This document shows, one piece after another, positions 39,831-52,689 of a DNA stretch of 64,000 nt (position 1 is its first letter; each line of letters starts with the position of its first letter). The position numbers were made by a program, and so were the translations under genes. The DNA lies in assembly GCA_900708905.1 (NCBI GenBank), contig CAADRB010000004.1, positions 1,028,740 through 1,092,739 of the forward strand, given 5' to 3'. Origin of the DNA: Hymenolepis diminuta (Eukaryota; Platyhelminthes; Cestoda; Cyclophyllidea; Hymenolepididae). Below the pieces are notes generated by a model that did not search any database, was not told the origin of the DNA, and saw only the letters and a list, made by a program, of their open reading frames with translations.

Positions 39831-41207
39831 TCATTAAATACAAAACCATGCTGGGCTGCAGGGATCTTGATTGCTGATTGGTTGGGGAGGTCTCTGCACA
39901 CACGCCGCGCTTGATCTCAACGCGACCGGTTACATGTTTGTACTTCCCGTGATGAGCTCTAGCGCACGTGATTCAATCAGCCTTGTTAGCGTTATGAACC
40001 CCACAACCTGTATCCACCGAAATAAAATCAGTAAATGAAATAATTTTTCCTTATGTTGATGGAGGAGAATGTGAATTTCCCATCATAGGATCCCCAGAAT
40101 GCTGTTTATCTGCTAAAGATGGTTGTTAAAAACGATTCTCTTCAATGAGTTTCATTTATATTCCTGCATGAGATCTAGTTATACATTGCCAGGTGCATAG
40201 AACAGTTTCCTCGGATAAACTTTATATCTAATTTTAAGGTATGCGGGGGTGTACATTTTTGTCTACTGACTTAATATTTAATTGATACGTCCTAGATTTG
40301 AAAAGTCTGAAAATTTAAACTTAATGTACGAATACCCTTTTCAAAACTTAGTACTAGCGCGTTTTCTACTGATAAGTATTAAGTAGTATATGATTTTTCT
40401 GAGTGTTTAAAATCTATTTAATTTTATACGGATTTATGTTTCAGCACAATTGACGTATTCTAAACGTGTCGGTCTTGAAAAAAGATCTACGGACTTATTA
40501 TTATTGTTGCTATGATCGGAAATGTATAAAGTTATCCGACTGTTTAGGTACAGATTCCCATCAAATTTTACTGAAGTACCATAGTGACCCTGTAGTACTC
40601 TCGTTTTATCAATCCCTTAATTTCTTTACCAGTATGTTCTAGCCTTTTCGCAGCATATTGGACTTTATTTCGTTCTCACTGTGAGTCACCCACTTTCCAT
40701 ATAGGTGCTTTCTGGTTTGTGTTAGTTGCCTAACTCTCATATTTTGATCTTCAGTTTTACACATCGTTGTTATAAGAGGCAGATGCCTTCTTTGTCTTCT
40801 GCTGGCAAAATCATTCACGCCACAATCCCTGTGTCTTGATCATAGTGGAAGCAATATAAAGTCGGTTATGAGGTAAATTACCTAGATTACCCATTATAAT
40901 TTTCTTTTCCTGCAGGTGCTTGTATTTAGAGGAAGAAGACCCATGACTCAAACTACGTTTTTATCTATTTTAAGAAATATCCAACTCCTTGTGTAAAGAA
41001 ACTGATCGACTAATTGGTTAGCCGGAGATGTGATAATGAGGAGATCGCATATCAACGAACTAAATCGTGACCACCTCAATTATCAGCCACCGAATATGGG
41101 CGCTGGGAATGTCACTATTACCAAGTCCCAAAGTATACCCTTCATTCGCTTTTTCCCAGATTATCACCCTATACAAACAGCCATATACACATCCATCATG
41201 CCCACTG

Positions 41208-41335
41208 CCGTGTCCTGAACCAATCGGTTCCCATCTGTGTTACTCTGCTGCATGGCAATTCACCCTCTGGTTCTCTATGCCCTATTGATATATTCTTATT
41301 TTTCCCTATGCATAGGGACCTCAACAGGTATGAGT
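41208..41335 (+). repeat. Possible dispersed repeat, copy B
   Basis: Counterpart of 20618-20745: CGTGTCC, then about 47 bases later CCCTCTGGTTCTCTATG, then TGATAT, CTTATT and GGACCT in the same order. Identity is partial; no terminal repeats or coding content were noticed. Confidence 0.35.
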
Positions 41336-42492
41336 GTGTAAATTATTTTGAGCCATTACACATCAAAAAATGTTTCATGCAATATTCCATAAATAAAACT
41401 ACCTACTCACTGTCCAGACGTCTCTTCACTAACTTTCTGCTCTTTGTTAGTGTTAGACCAGGTTGTCCTTTAAGGTATCCACAACTTTGCACTCACACAA
41501 GTTAAAATTAACATTTCCCTTAACGACTCGAAGAAAAAAATTCCAAATCATTAAGGAAAGCGTTGACGTCTGAATTGAGTAGGAGGATATCCTGGGGCTG
41601 ATATCATGAAAAATTAATTTTACCATTCGTCTTAGGCAAAATCAATCAAGTTTGGTTGGTCATCCACATCGCTTGATGTTCAATGAAGAGAATCCCTTTT
41701 AAGATCTCTGACTTGACAAATGCGCCTTTAAACAATGCTGTAATTCCATCGACTATACCAACATATCGTAGATTAGCATGCTGATAATGCGATCGTTATT
41801 ACATTATTATTGAAAATGTTTCGTGAATCCCTCCTATCTAGTAATAAGTCTCTGAGCAACTTACATGAATTTACTGTACACTAACAACAAATTATGACAG
41901 ATGGGGAAAATAATAAATTGAACTTATTAAATAGCCACATTGCCTTTGATTTAACATTAGTGGCCACATAAAATCTAGTGTTGACTATGAATACAGTAAT
42001 TCAGGCCCAAAATGAAGAAGGTTTTTAACTTAACGAAAGTTTCTCTTCGACACTATTAGAGAAGTGTACCTGTTAATTTATAACTTGGATTCAAACTTGC
42101 GTATCCCCAATTACTGGTAGGACTAATACCCGTACGCCGAATGCAATTGTTGATTTTCATCTGTAAAAATTTCTAAATCTGAATTTACTTTGAAGATCCA
42201 CCTTTGTGTGGACGCTACGTATGAACTTTTGAGAAATAAACCATAACATGGAACCACATACATTAAAATTTTTCATCTGCAAAGCAATGACACAATTACC
42301 ATAGGAAGGGAATCGAACCGACAAATAAAATATATTTTATTACATGAAATGGCAAATTTACCGCTGGCTCGAGCCTCAGATTCGAAAACAACTCGAAATA
42401 AGATTAACTAATTTATTTCATTTCAAAGAGGACAAAAGTAAAACATGAATTTAAGTTTTTTAGCCTATGAATTCCATGTACAAGATGTTCGA

Positions 42493-42914
42493 TTACATAT
42501 TCAAACCTCCCCTCTAAAATAACGTTAGTGGATTGAAATTGTAAGCAAACCTGAAAGTTATCCAATTCTTCTTCAGATATAGGTTTTCGGAAGAAATTTG
42601 GATGCAGACTAGGTTCAGCCGGATTATTCTCAAGCGAAAATGGTGTGGGTTCGGCAGCTTTTAAAAATGCAAATTGAATTTATGTTTAAAAAAGGGATTG
42701 AAATATAGTCAAAAGACGGGGAATTAAAATATGAAACTTCGACATTTCTCATTGTAAATAAATTGCGAAATATTAACAACGCACCATCTTCGATTGATTG
42801 ATGAGCTCTGAACTTTATGAGAGGAACGTGATCTTTAATGATCGAAATCGCCATTTGCCTTGAAGGCAAACATTTGACAAAATCACCAGAACAATTCAAA
42901 GCAGACCTCAACAT
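42493..42914 (-). CDS. KGD4: 2-oxoglutarate dehydrogenase complex adaptor KGD4 (MRPS36)
   Basis: KGD4 is the small mitochondrial protein that anchors dihydrolipoyl dehydrogenase (E3) to the 2-oxoglutarate dehydrogenase core; it was formerly named ribosomal protein MRPS36. Three coding exons: 42914-42785, 42657-42551, 42513-42493. Introns are 127 nt (GTGCGT donor) and 37 nt (GTTTGC...TTTTAG), and all phases agree. The 85-aa product has the family signature IKDHVPLIKFR near the start, an acidic/proline linker, and the C-terminal E3-recruiting motif RKPISEEELDNFQRGG (human ends RRKLVSQEEMEFIQRGGPE). The last exon adds only RGGLNM and a stop. The start at 42914 gives a short Ser/Arg-containing leader; Met at 42854 would give 65 aa (human 103). 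It is divergent from DNAJC2. Confidence 0.85.
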
Positions 42915-43258
42915 TTCGACAACCTTAATGTGTGATATATCTATTAAAAATATTTTTATCATAATAAAGGAAACGACTTCAAAATGAAGAAAATGATTTC
43001 GAACTCACATAAACTACTCGATTAAAATTTAGAAAACATATTAAATACAAAAAATAACAAATCAAACAATTTCTTAGAAATGATTATATCGGTAACTCTT
43101 TTGATAATCCAATATCATATAAGATGGAAGGAAGCCTGAAATAGTTGTTGTTATTATATTTTTTCAGACTAACTTACTTTGAAATCTTTCTAGGTCTGGC
43201 CTAACCTTGTCCCCAGGCGCCTTTTTCGTACTCTTTTTTCCTTCTGTAAATAGCCAGG
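42915..43258. promoter_or_regulatory. Likely shared promoter region of KGD4 and DNAJC2
   Basis: 344 bp separate two divergent start codons, so both promoters and 5' UTRs must fit or overlap here. An acceptor-like TTTTTAATAG on the minus strand (42950-42941) and TTTTTTCAG on the plus strand (43161-43169) could serve 5' UTR introns or trans-splicing. No TATA box was noticed. Confidence 0.5.
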
Positions 43259-46200
43259 ATGTCACGGCGCACCGCTGCAAGGGCTATCGTTGTATATGAT
43301 CCCCACCCACATGTTTCTATTTTCAGGGAATTAGCCGGTTATAAAAGTACTGTGGTAGAAGAAATAAGTGACGAAGATAACAGTGATTACTTAAAATCCC
43401 TTGAACCAAATGACTGGAGAACTAATGACCATTATGCAGTTTTGAACCTTAAAAACCAACGGTATAAAGCTTCTGATGAAGCAATTAGAAAGCAGTGTAC
43501 GTCAAAACTAGTGGTTGATTCTGTTATACACAGTTAAATCTTACTTGACTGCTCTCTTTTCGCTTTAGATAGACGCATTGTTTTGTTGCATCATCCTGAC
43601 AAACGAAGAGCACGCGGAGAAAATGTCAAGGATATCTCACATGACTATTTTAAGTGCATTACTCAGGGTACGTAGTTTATTTTTCAAGCCCTAATATTTT
43701 TAATGTTGTATTTAGCTTTTGAAATCCTTGGAAATCCCTCAAAACGATTCGCTTATGACAGTGTTGATCCCTTTTTGCCTAATGTTGAACCAACAAAGGA
43801 GGAAATCGACAAGGACTTCTTTGGCGCTCTGAATGAGTTCATTATGGAGAAATCTCGCTGGTCTAAACATCAGCCCGTTCCATTTCTTGGGCATGGCCAG
43901 TCTCCAATCGAACACGTCTATCGGTTTTACGATTTCTGGTAGGATTTTATCAGTCAATTTTTCGTTGAAACATTTGCTTCCCTACCTAGCCTTATTTCTA
44001 CTTCCAGGGAGAATTATGAGACAACTAAGGATTTTTCTTTCCTTGATGAAGAGGATCTAGAAAAGGCTGATGAGTGAGTTAACTCTCTATATTTTCTTAA
44101 ATTATGACGCTGTGCGATATCATTTTGAGATTTGAAAGATGACTTTTGTGTCACCACCGATTACTAAAACAATGATCGTCTTGGCTCTAGTGATCCACTC
44201 CTAATCAGAATTATTAAAAATATAGGCAGGAATGATGATTTATGATGGAAGAAACCGGAGACCGGAAATCCGATCAACCCGTTTTTCATTTACAAAGAAC
44301 AAATCTTTATAGAATTTTGAGAAAATAATAACCTGTACTTGGGCATTGTCCTCGAGCACAATCTGCTGTCAAATGTAGATTAGAAAAACTGTCGCTGTAG
44401 ACTTGCTTGGTTATTTTGTGTGTCCTTCCACATAGTTTAGCTTTTCAGTAGGTTATGCTTAACCCTATTTTCCTGTGTATTTTCTTTCACAGGAAGCGTT
44501 GAATGATTGTCCTTCTAAGTGTTCTTATTTGGTTGTCACGAGCCTTCTTCTTTAGTGTTTTTACTTTGTTATTAAATTACTTCGTTTATCAATAACTTAA
44601 ACGTCTAAGTTACTTAATGGCAAATTTTAATTAGCAAAAAGTCCATTATTTTAATAGAATTGCCTTAAAATCTTACACGTATATTGTAGAAACTCGTCTA
44701 CATCATTGCTTACTTTCTATAGATTGGATTCAGTTAAATTTTTACCACTCAGATTTATAAGTTTCTTCCTAACATTGATTCATTCGAAATGCGATCAAGT
44801 CGTGCCTCATTCTAAACCATGTACCAGAATGTAGTTCTATTCTGTCTTTATTTGGATTAAAACTTATAAATGAGAAAAGCCTTGTTCATTGCAAGCGTTT
44901 TAATTAAAATTTGCAGGATTTCAATCTTGAACTGGTAAATAGGAGCAAGTGGAATAAATTTTGATTTTAAAATCCTTTGCTGATATCTCAAATGGTCTAT
45001 CATGTATAAGGAGCCATGAGAAATTTATGCTTTACGCCAATCTTTCGGCTAATTTTGATATTTATAATACAGTTAAATGTCTTTTAATGCTTATCTTAGA
45101 GTGTAGGAATTTGCACATTTTAAGGTGTAAAGCACTCTTTAGCTATTCATCTGTTTATTATCCTCTATAGGACGATAGTTGATGGAGTATCATATCCACA
45201 ATGGGTAAACACATTGTCTATCCCTCTGGAAATTATTTTTTAATTGGAATACTTCCTCTTGTAGTCGTGATCACCGTCGGTTCCTCGATCGGCTTAACAA
45301 AACCGAGCGTCTAAAGCGTCGTAATGAGGAGCTCAAAAAGGTCCACCAGATTATCGATCTCGCCCGCTCTCTCGATCCTCGAATCATAGCCGCCGATAAA
45401 GCCACGAAAGAAGCCAAAGATGCCCGCAAACGCGAACGTCTTGAAGCCATCCAACGGCGAAAAGAAGAGGAAGAAGCTGTAAGCTGTTTATTATTAATTA
45501 GATTTTGCTCATGGAGCAATCACTATATGAATATAAGCTTCATGAGATCAAAATCACATTTGCACTTATTTAAACGTCTTTGTCTTTTAAAAACCTTTCC
45601 ACACGTCATACACTGGTTTTGATATATAGCTATTCAATTGGAGCTATAGTTATAAGGGTTTTCATTAACCTTTGTTTACTGTTTTTTTTTCCAAAATTTG
45701 AGATGTGTTGCATTTTTCTTATTATTAAGATCATTTAAGGTTACCTATCCCGAGTGTTTTGGCTTTATTTATTTATTATGTTTTTCCCTAGGTATCCCTT
45801 TAGAAATCTCCTGTGCTTGTTTTCTCTTCGTTAAGGATAATATTCTTTGAAGGGCTAAATCCTTAGGAAGCTTGATGTTTGTATTAGTAGTAAATCTTTT
45901 TAACAGCTTTAAAACACCTTAATTTCGGTAAGTGTTCGCAACCTATTAAGGTCGTTGTTTCACTGTTCTGGTGCCCACTGTCCGCAAAGTTAAGAAGATT
46001 TGTTGCGATTTTTCTACTTTGTAAGATAAGATGTCTTTTCGCTTAATTTATGGAGCATACCTTTAAGAAAATCATTTTTAAGAATAGTATTCTCGAGGGA
46101 TTAGAACGTTAGAGGATTTAGTATTTGTATTTTCGGAAAATCATTCTATAACGTCGACACTTAGCTCCTTTAGCGAACATTCACAATCTTTTAGAATCAT

Positions 46201-49200
46201 TGTGTTCTGGGGTCAAATTTATGATTATTAGCTGTGCCTACTGGGAACGTGGGATGTACTTGTACATGGTAGAAGTCCTTCCCACTTTACTTAATTGTCA
46301 TGATTTTGTGCGATCATCCGCACTCTCTTTTGGTACCTAGCTGCTAAAACGAAGTTTTCAGTATCCTAAAATTACGTGGATATTTTACTAACCTGTCATT
46401 CGTTATGGAATTTGTTTCATCTCCATACTTATGGATGGTAAATTCGCTAGAATTTCACCATTGCAGTTTTTATACCATTAAATTTGTTAGCAGACAGTAG
46501 TGTCAAATCACAGTAGCAGATCTGACGTTGTTCATTTCAAATTAGTATATTTCTCTGTTCATCAGGACGTTTGTATAATTTTCGTTTCATTTGCTTTAGA
46601 GATACCTCTTACGCACGTATTTTTCATCGAATAGCTTCGAATGACTCTCAAACCCATTTAGCAAAACCTTTTTCTTATGTAGAGGAGTAGCAACACGGAA
46701 CCACCCTAATGAGAAATTGATTTATTTACCTGACTTAACCGGTTTAGTTGGCCTTTTCACTCATTGGAGTGTGTACTTATGGTTATTGAATCTGTGACCA
46801 CTGTACTATAACTTATCTACTTTGTCTACTTAAAAAATAAGCGAACCATTTATTTTACATCCTCTTCTCTTACAGCGTGCTCAGGCAGAGGCCGCAGCTG
46901 CAGAAGCAGCTAGAGCAGCAGATGCCGAACGTCAACGTCTAGAAGCTGAGGCGCAGAAAAAGGAGAGGGAGCAAGCGAAAGCACAGGCTAAGAAGGAAAA
47001 GAAGAGGCTGAAGAATATCTGCAGCAATCGTTACGATCACTTTATCGGTCCGGCTAAGAGTGAAAATTCCTCTTTGGCCGCAGACGCTGTAAAGGTGCAG
47101 ACTTTGCAGGATATTGACCTTGTTTGTCATGCGCTTTCCACTATGGAGTGAGTCTAGTGAAATAATATTTGTTTATCTAAGAATTGACTCCCTATTGAAG
47201 CATTTTTTATTTTCTTTTCAGTTTATCAGAGCTTAATAATAAACTTGAGGGTGCTAGTGATGCCACCGAGTCTTTCAAGATTTGGAAAGAGGAGGTATAT
47301 CCGAATTTCATCTGTTAAATTTCTAATGTTTAATGTGATTCATTTTAGCAATAAATTTATAATGAGGCTTTTAATTTTACAACTATTCTTAATTTAGACA
47401 GAAGATTGTACATATAAGTAATGTAATTTCAACTAACAATCCCAAAATATCCACAAAAATGGTAATAGAGAGGAGGAGTCGAATTTAAGGATGTTAGAGC
47501 TTTGCTAAACGATATTAAACTACCTCAGAATGGTCGTTCATGATTTCTTCCCCGTACTCCAGCAGAATTAAAGTCCACAATTTCATTGCTAATTGGCCGG
47601 ATATTTGATAACAAGGCAAAAGAATGCGCTTTCGTGTACTGGAGGTACAATTATTCGCCATCGCTACGTCACTACGAAAGATCGTGGAATGACGAGGTCA
47701 ATCCCCATTTGTCGATTGGTCCGTTGTCTGACCAATCATATTCTGCCAAGTCCAGTGATTGGTTTAATCTTCGGCTAATCTTTGTTGGGACAAACTCGAT
47801 ACCGAATTTACTAATATTCCCATAATTTAATCAATAGGTGTCTGCTTATCAGATTAGTCCTGTCTGATTAATCTCTCTTTCTGAGGTCTGATCAAATGTA
47901 GTAGACGTCATAACAACGGGCTTGACCACATTTTTACAACATCTCGATCTCATTTTTAATGATAGTTAATATGGGTGTTTCGCCATAACAAATCAGTATT
48001 TTTTCCTAAGGTTGTGAAAGGGAAACGCCCGAATTTAAAATTCTCATCTATTAGGACTTGAGATGGTTCCAATGTCGATGGTGAAAATTTTATATTGATT
48101 GTCTTTGGAATATTACTTTTCCTTTTGTGTTTTATTTCAGTCACTATTGTTGCTAAATATACAGGACCAGATCATACGGGCTTTGGAATAGGATATTCTA
48201 ATATGATACAACAGTTTAAAACTTATATTTTCGTTTGCTATTTACATTGGAGAATTCCGAATAGGTGTTTCTGTGGTATCTTTCTAAACGGATCGATTTT
48301 AAAGTTATTAATCAAATTTTTAGCCTCTTTTAAACTTTCTCTTTTGATCCATTTTAGTTGGTCCGGGTTCGCAAACAGTCTGCAGCACCAGGTCTCAGGA
48401 GCTCTGATTCTAAGCCCTCCCTCACTGCCCAAAATGGGTCCAATTCGAAATGGACTTTTGAAATGACCCAAATTCTCATTAAAGCCGTCAATCTTTTCCC
48501 TGCTGGTACCCAGAAGCGGTTAGTTAATGATCTCTTTCTGGTCAAGCATAATAAAGATATCAATCAATTTGTATTTTATTATTTTTCTTCTTTCTCTCTT
48601 TAGATGGGAAGTTATTGCAGCTTATGTGAATCAGCATTCAAAAGGTGTTGAGATAACAGGCAAGGAGGCGCTCAAACAAGCTAAATCTGTCAGTGAAGAT
48701 TGTAAGTGCTACTATTTGTTATTCAGTAGTAGATTCAACTAGAGTGAATTATATCTGATGTTTTGTTACCTCGTGTAGATGGTGCGATGAAACAGGAGAC
48801 TAATGCTAAGGCTTTTGATAACTTCGCAAACAGCACTAAACATTCAGATGCTACGAAATCGGTGACTATTACTGATCAAATTGAAGGTAAGTACTCTTTT
48901 TATGCGAATGTGTGCTTCTTTTTCAATGCAGAAATCATTCTGTTCTCGCGTTAAAGAGATTGAATGTACTCAGTTTTCTCTACTGAGTATGTATTTAGTT
49001 TGATACAAGTCGCCATATTATATTTTCAATGAAATGCACTGCTTCGCATTTTAACTTCATTGAAAGGTTGAGGGGGGGAGGGGGGCTAAAATACGCTGAT
49101 TTTCGTTCTTGGAAAGAGATTATTTTCCCTTCGGATTAAAAGTTTTATTTTATGCCTTTCCATTATTTAAGGATTTTAATTTGCTTACAGATTAGTTTTC

Positions 49201-52051
49201 TGTGCGGTTGGGAGACAATTGCACTATATGAACATAGTTTTACATTTTCAATGTCATTCTTCACAATGAACTTCTATTTCTTTGAGAGAAAAAAAATACA
49301 CTTCTCAAGTTGTACAAGTTCAATTATCAGATGGTAACATCACCTTCAATTTCATTGCTGCAGGGAACGCCCATTTCTTTTAAGATCAAATAAGGCGATT
49401 ACTTTGGAATGTTATCTTGCTATTCGTTTTGCTTGCAATTAAGAATAGTGCGTATTTGATCCCCAAATTTGTCAATCCCGAAATCGAAGGCTTATTGTGC
49501 TTTGTTGTTCATATTTGATAATATTCGTCGATTCCACTTTTCACTTACCGCCATGGTCGAGCAATTTTTTTCCTAGTATTTACTATGAAATTCGTTAAGC
49601 CGTGTGGTATTTTTCGGTACTAAGGGATGTTTGATATATTTTTTTAGCACTCACCATAATTGCTTGGTTGAAATTTTGGGAACTGCACATCCTTGAGTAG
49701 CATTAAGCTTGTCAAACAGGCTAACTTAATAAGCTGATCTGCTTAGATTTGATATTCCCCCCCCCCTCCACTGAACTCATGATGTTTGTCGTAACCCCAG
49801 GTTAAAAATCCCAAAATAGCAGTAAAGGGGAAAAAAAAAGAAAAATAAGAGTTGCGGAACTTTATGCAGCTCCTATTTCAAATTATCCGCTGCACAAGGG
49901 CATTCATTAGTTTGAATAAACATTTTGCCTAGTAAATGTTCTTTTTCAATGTCAAAGGGGTGAAAATATAGTTTTAATTTCGTCATGGAAAGTATTTAAT
50001 TATTTTTATTTTCTACTTGATAATCTTCGTAAAGGAAGTAGAAGGGAAGGGAACCAGCGTCTGCGCTGAGCGAGTAGACCCCGGCTGTGATAAAAAGGGT
50101 GAACCGGGCTACACTAGGAGGATTTGATTGGTTTCGGGTTCTTTGTTCATCAGATGAGCAACCAATAAAAAAATTCACCATCTGACAACTATGACTCACA
50201 GACGTATGAGTATGACATATGACATCCGCTAATACAGAAATCATGATTTAAGGAAGTATTTATTAAAGGCCATCATATAGGTAATGCAATGTAGAATGAA
50301 GGCTCAAAAAGAAACGTACGAGTCTGAATGATAGAAAGATGGACCAAGATGTATTAAAGAATGAAAAGGTGAAAAGAAGCGCTCATCCTGCCATAATGAC
50401 CACTAACTTCCGATGCAGCATGGGATCGTGCTGTTGAGTACATCTGAAGTTCCATCTTCTCATCGGTCCACGTTCTCTGTTCCTGTTATTCCACGTGTTA
50501 CTGGGCTGACGAGGTTTCCTACTGCAGTAGTAATTGCATGGTGGGTTACACTAGAATGCTACCGTATTTTACTTATATCACCAGAATCCGATTGTCTTGA
50601 CGTCACATTTTAGTCTGAATTTGGTTAATCGCAAAGTAGTTTTATATTGAGCAGAACGGATTGGGTAGAAGTTGAGAATGAAGCTATGGTATCAAAAGAG
50701 TGGCGCTGTGATCAACGTGTATTTCTGCTAATTTTGATGTCGTGAGTTCGGGGCACATTCGGTGGTTAGCTCTGACCAACAAAAGGGGCAGTGGAATCTG
50801 AGTTTCTCAAAGCGCCTCCAATATACCATATCTCTGCTCAAGTGTTGATAATGGGCTTAGGAAGTTTTCATTTTGTTCCATCTCCGGATTCGGATTGTAT
50901 GCTTTTTATGTAATGCGTATTTCGCTGCTGCATGTTCCATATTTAAATTTGATGAATTTTCTCCTGGAATGTTTATTAAATTTATATCAGTCATGTCTAG
51001 TGCTTGTTGACTGGTAGGCAAATTTAGATCGTTGATCATACTTTTTCGATGCACTTTTGTCTTAATGGTTAAAAATAGAACTTTTGTACTAACTTACACC
51101 TAATGAAGATTTTGTCATTTTATTTTCTCCAAAACGAAAAAATTATACCCTCATTGTTTTATGAATTAAAGCTGAACTCAGCAATTGTTAATTCCTTAAC
51201 TGATTAATTAATGGCAGGAACCTGTTATGCAGGCTTCACTTATCCACAAATTGACGGCGGGCTCTAATGGACTTGTCTGCTCAAACATTCCTTGTCTGTT
51301 GTCTGTTGAAACCCCTCTTTAAAACCTCCTCTTACATTTTGCCTTATAATTTTGGTGTATTTTGAGATTAAGTGATTCCGAGATAGTTAGCAGCGAGAAG
51401 TGCTGATGTTATTTATCATTTTGGCTGCGTACATTATAATGACTAAAAGGTTTGTGTTTTCACTTCTAGCTGAAGCCGAAAGACCTTGGACCCGAGCTGA
51501 ACAAAGTGCCCTGGAGGCAGCCCTGCGCGCGAATCCAGCTAAACCTGGTGAACCTCCTGCAGTCCGATGGCAGAAGATTGCGAATGTGGTGGGTACACGC
51601 ACTATGAAGGAGTGTCTTCAACGGTACAAATATATCGCTGAACAGGTAAGTACCTCAGAGATTCTATTAACAGTTATTACTCGTGTCAGTGTACAAGGTA
51701 CCTTACAAACATTAATTATGAGAAAACATCTGAATAATTCACTGGATTTCTCGATTTCTGTTCTCCTGCCCACTTACCCGAAACTGAAGTTTCCTAGCTT
51801 CTGTGTTATTGCAATGGCTAATTCATTCCTTATATCTTAGTTATATGCAAATAACTGTACGTTATTAATAAGGAAAGGAAGGAGATCTGTTGTTTGAGCT
51901 ATTAACCTTCTTCCTCTGGGTCTGAATAATTGTAGCAATAGTTCAGTACATCTTTTTGGTACCAAACCGATTTAAAAATTCATTTTTTACCTTTTTTCAG
52001 GTTAAATTGAAGAAGGCGGCCCAAGCAGCAGCTGGTGTACCGACAAAGTGA
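43259..52051 (+). CDS. DNAJC2: DnaJ homolog subfamily C member 2 (zuotin/MPP11)
   Basis: Ribosome-associated J-protein that stimulates Hsp70 on nascent chains; animal forms also have SANT domains linked to chromatin. Twelve exons: 43259-43496, 43569-43667, 43716-43938, 44008-44073, 45265-45478, 46876-47147, 47222-47294, 48358-48518, 48604-48701, 48779-48886, 51470-51645, 52001-52051. All phases agree, giving 592 aa (human 621). J domain about 53-125 with HPD at 88-90 in LLHHPDKRRARGE, followed by CITQAFEILGNPSKR. The zuotin-homology region continues with FSFLDEEDLEKAD. An Ala/Glu/Arg/Lys-rich charged stretch spans about 210-350. Two SANT domains lie at about 426-482 (ILIKAVNLFPAGTQKRWEVI) and 522-578 (RPWTRAEQSALEAAL, RTMKECLQRYK). 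The start Met lies 53 residues before the J-domain signature WRTNDHYAVL. Confidence 0.95.
44074..45264 (+). other. DNAJC2: DNAJC2 intron 4
   Basis: GTGAGT...CTTGTAG, phase 2. No gene or repeat recognised inside. Confidence 0.85.
45479..46875 (+). other. DNAJC2: DNAJC2 intron 5
   Basis: GTAAGC...CTTACAG, phase 0, within the charged region. Nothing recognised inside. Confidence 0.85.
47295..48357 (+). other. DNAJC2: DNAJC2 intron 7
   Basis: GTATAT...TTTTAG, phase 0. It contains a repeat-like stretch at about 47810-47945 that resembles 54880-55050. An 80-codon open frame at 47586-47825 precedes it without a recognised domain. Confidence 0.8.
47810..47945 (+). repeat. Possible LTR-like repeat, copy 1
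   Basis: By eye it matches 54880-55050. Shared landmarks are GACTAATC-like then TGTCTG, a TC-rich stretch, GAGxxCTGA, TGT, GACGT, CTTG, TTTTT and ACAAC, in the same order. Copy 2 lies just before a gag-like fragment, hence the LTR suggestion. Confidence 0.35.
48887..51469 (+). other. DNAJC2: DNAJC2 intron 10, 2.6 kb
   Basis: GTAAGT...CTTCTAG, phase 1. It holds a G-run pair (about 49071-49085) and, some 670 bases later, a run of ten C (49757-49766). No gene was recognised; open frames at 49996 (minus) and 50413 have no family content. Confidence 0.8.
51646..52000 (+). other. DNAJC2: DNAJC2 intron 11
   Basis: GTAAGT...TTTTTTCAG, phase 0, just before the final 51-base coding exon (VKLKKAAQAAAGVPTK). 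Nothing else seen. Confidence 0.85.
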
Positions 52052-52689
52052 TCTATCCACTCAGTTAGTTCTCTATCTGGCGGCATTTTACAACGGGATC
52101 GTGATAATAAGGTCCCCAAATGCTTGTATACAAATGTCCTTGCATAAGAAGTTCGCCTTAATATATTATTAAGATGAACGTGTTATGCATTTTCAATCCA
52201 GAGCTTCTTTGTGGGTTACTTCGTATATAATGGGGAAAGTGGAGGAGGGAAATCACAAAGGTACGAAAGAACTAAGCTGTTATCCTCCTTAGATAAGATG
52301 GAGAAAGGAACGGTTGCAGGAGAATTGCATTAGAGGAAAGCACACTGCAGGCGTCAATCTTGATACTAGGACGACGAATTGGTGACTAGATAGCACGATA
52401 CAGATGTTAGCTATCGAGGGAAAATCGATAAACAGCCGACCGTCTGGAGAATGAGTCGCACCGAGTCGTGTAAAAATGCAGAGAATTAAATAGAATCGAT
52501 TCGCCCATATAGGCAAGCTAATAAAGAAATAAGATTATTGAAGGTATTTACCGACTGGGTTTATTTGCTCTTGAAAATGTAAAATTCAAGGAATATTTAC
52601 GCCACTGACAACTGGTAAAATACGCATTTAACAAGGTCGGGAATTGGGTGTACTGTTTAAGCATGTACGAAGGAGGAATTAGGAATCAT

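Larger units (their letters stand above)
35564..42492. other. Gene-poor stretch
   Basis: AT-rich, with no gene I can support. A minus-strand stretch around 39110-38880 has protein-like composition (AKYVGAEIFQTAVEAEAH) but contains tandem stops. Bases 39845-39960, beside the assembly gap, are richer in G and C. Several open frames of 60-70 codons have no recognisable content. Confidence 0.5.

Noticed and set aside
42493..42514. Alternative third KGD4 exon from acceptor TTTTAGAG, adding about 32 residues
   Set aside because: The acceptor two bases upstream gives the family-conserved RGG ending and immediate stop.
43290..43326. Possible intron ending TTTCTATTTTCAG in DNAJC2 exon 1
   Set aside because: Reading through keeps the frame and no donor gives a better protein; removing it is not needed.
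48095..48466. 123-codon plus-strand open frame
   Set aside because: T-rich intron sequence running into DNAJC2 exon 8 in the wrong frame.
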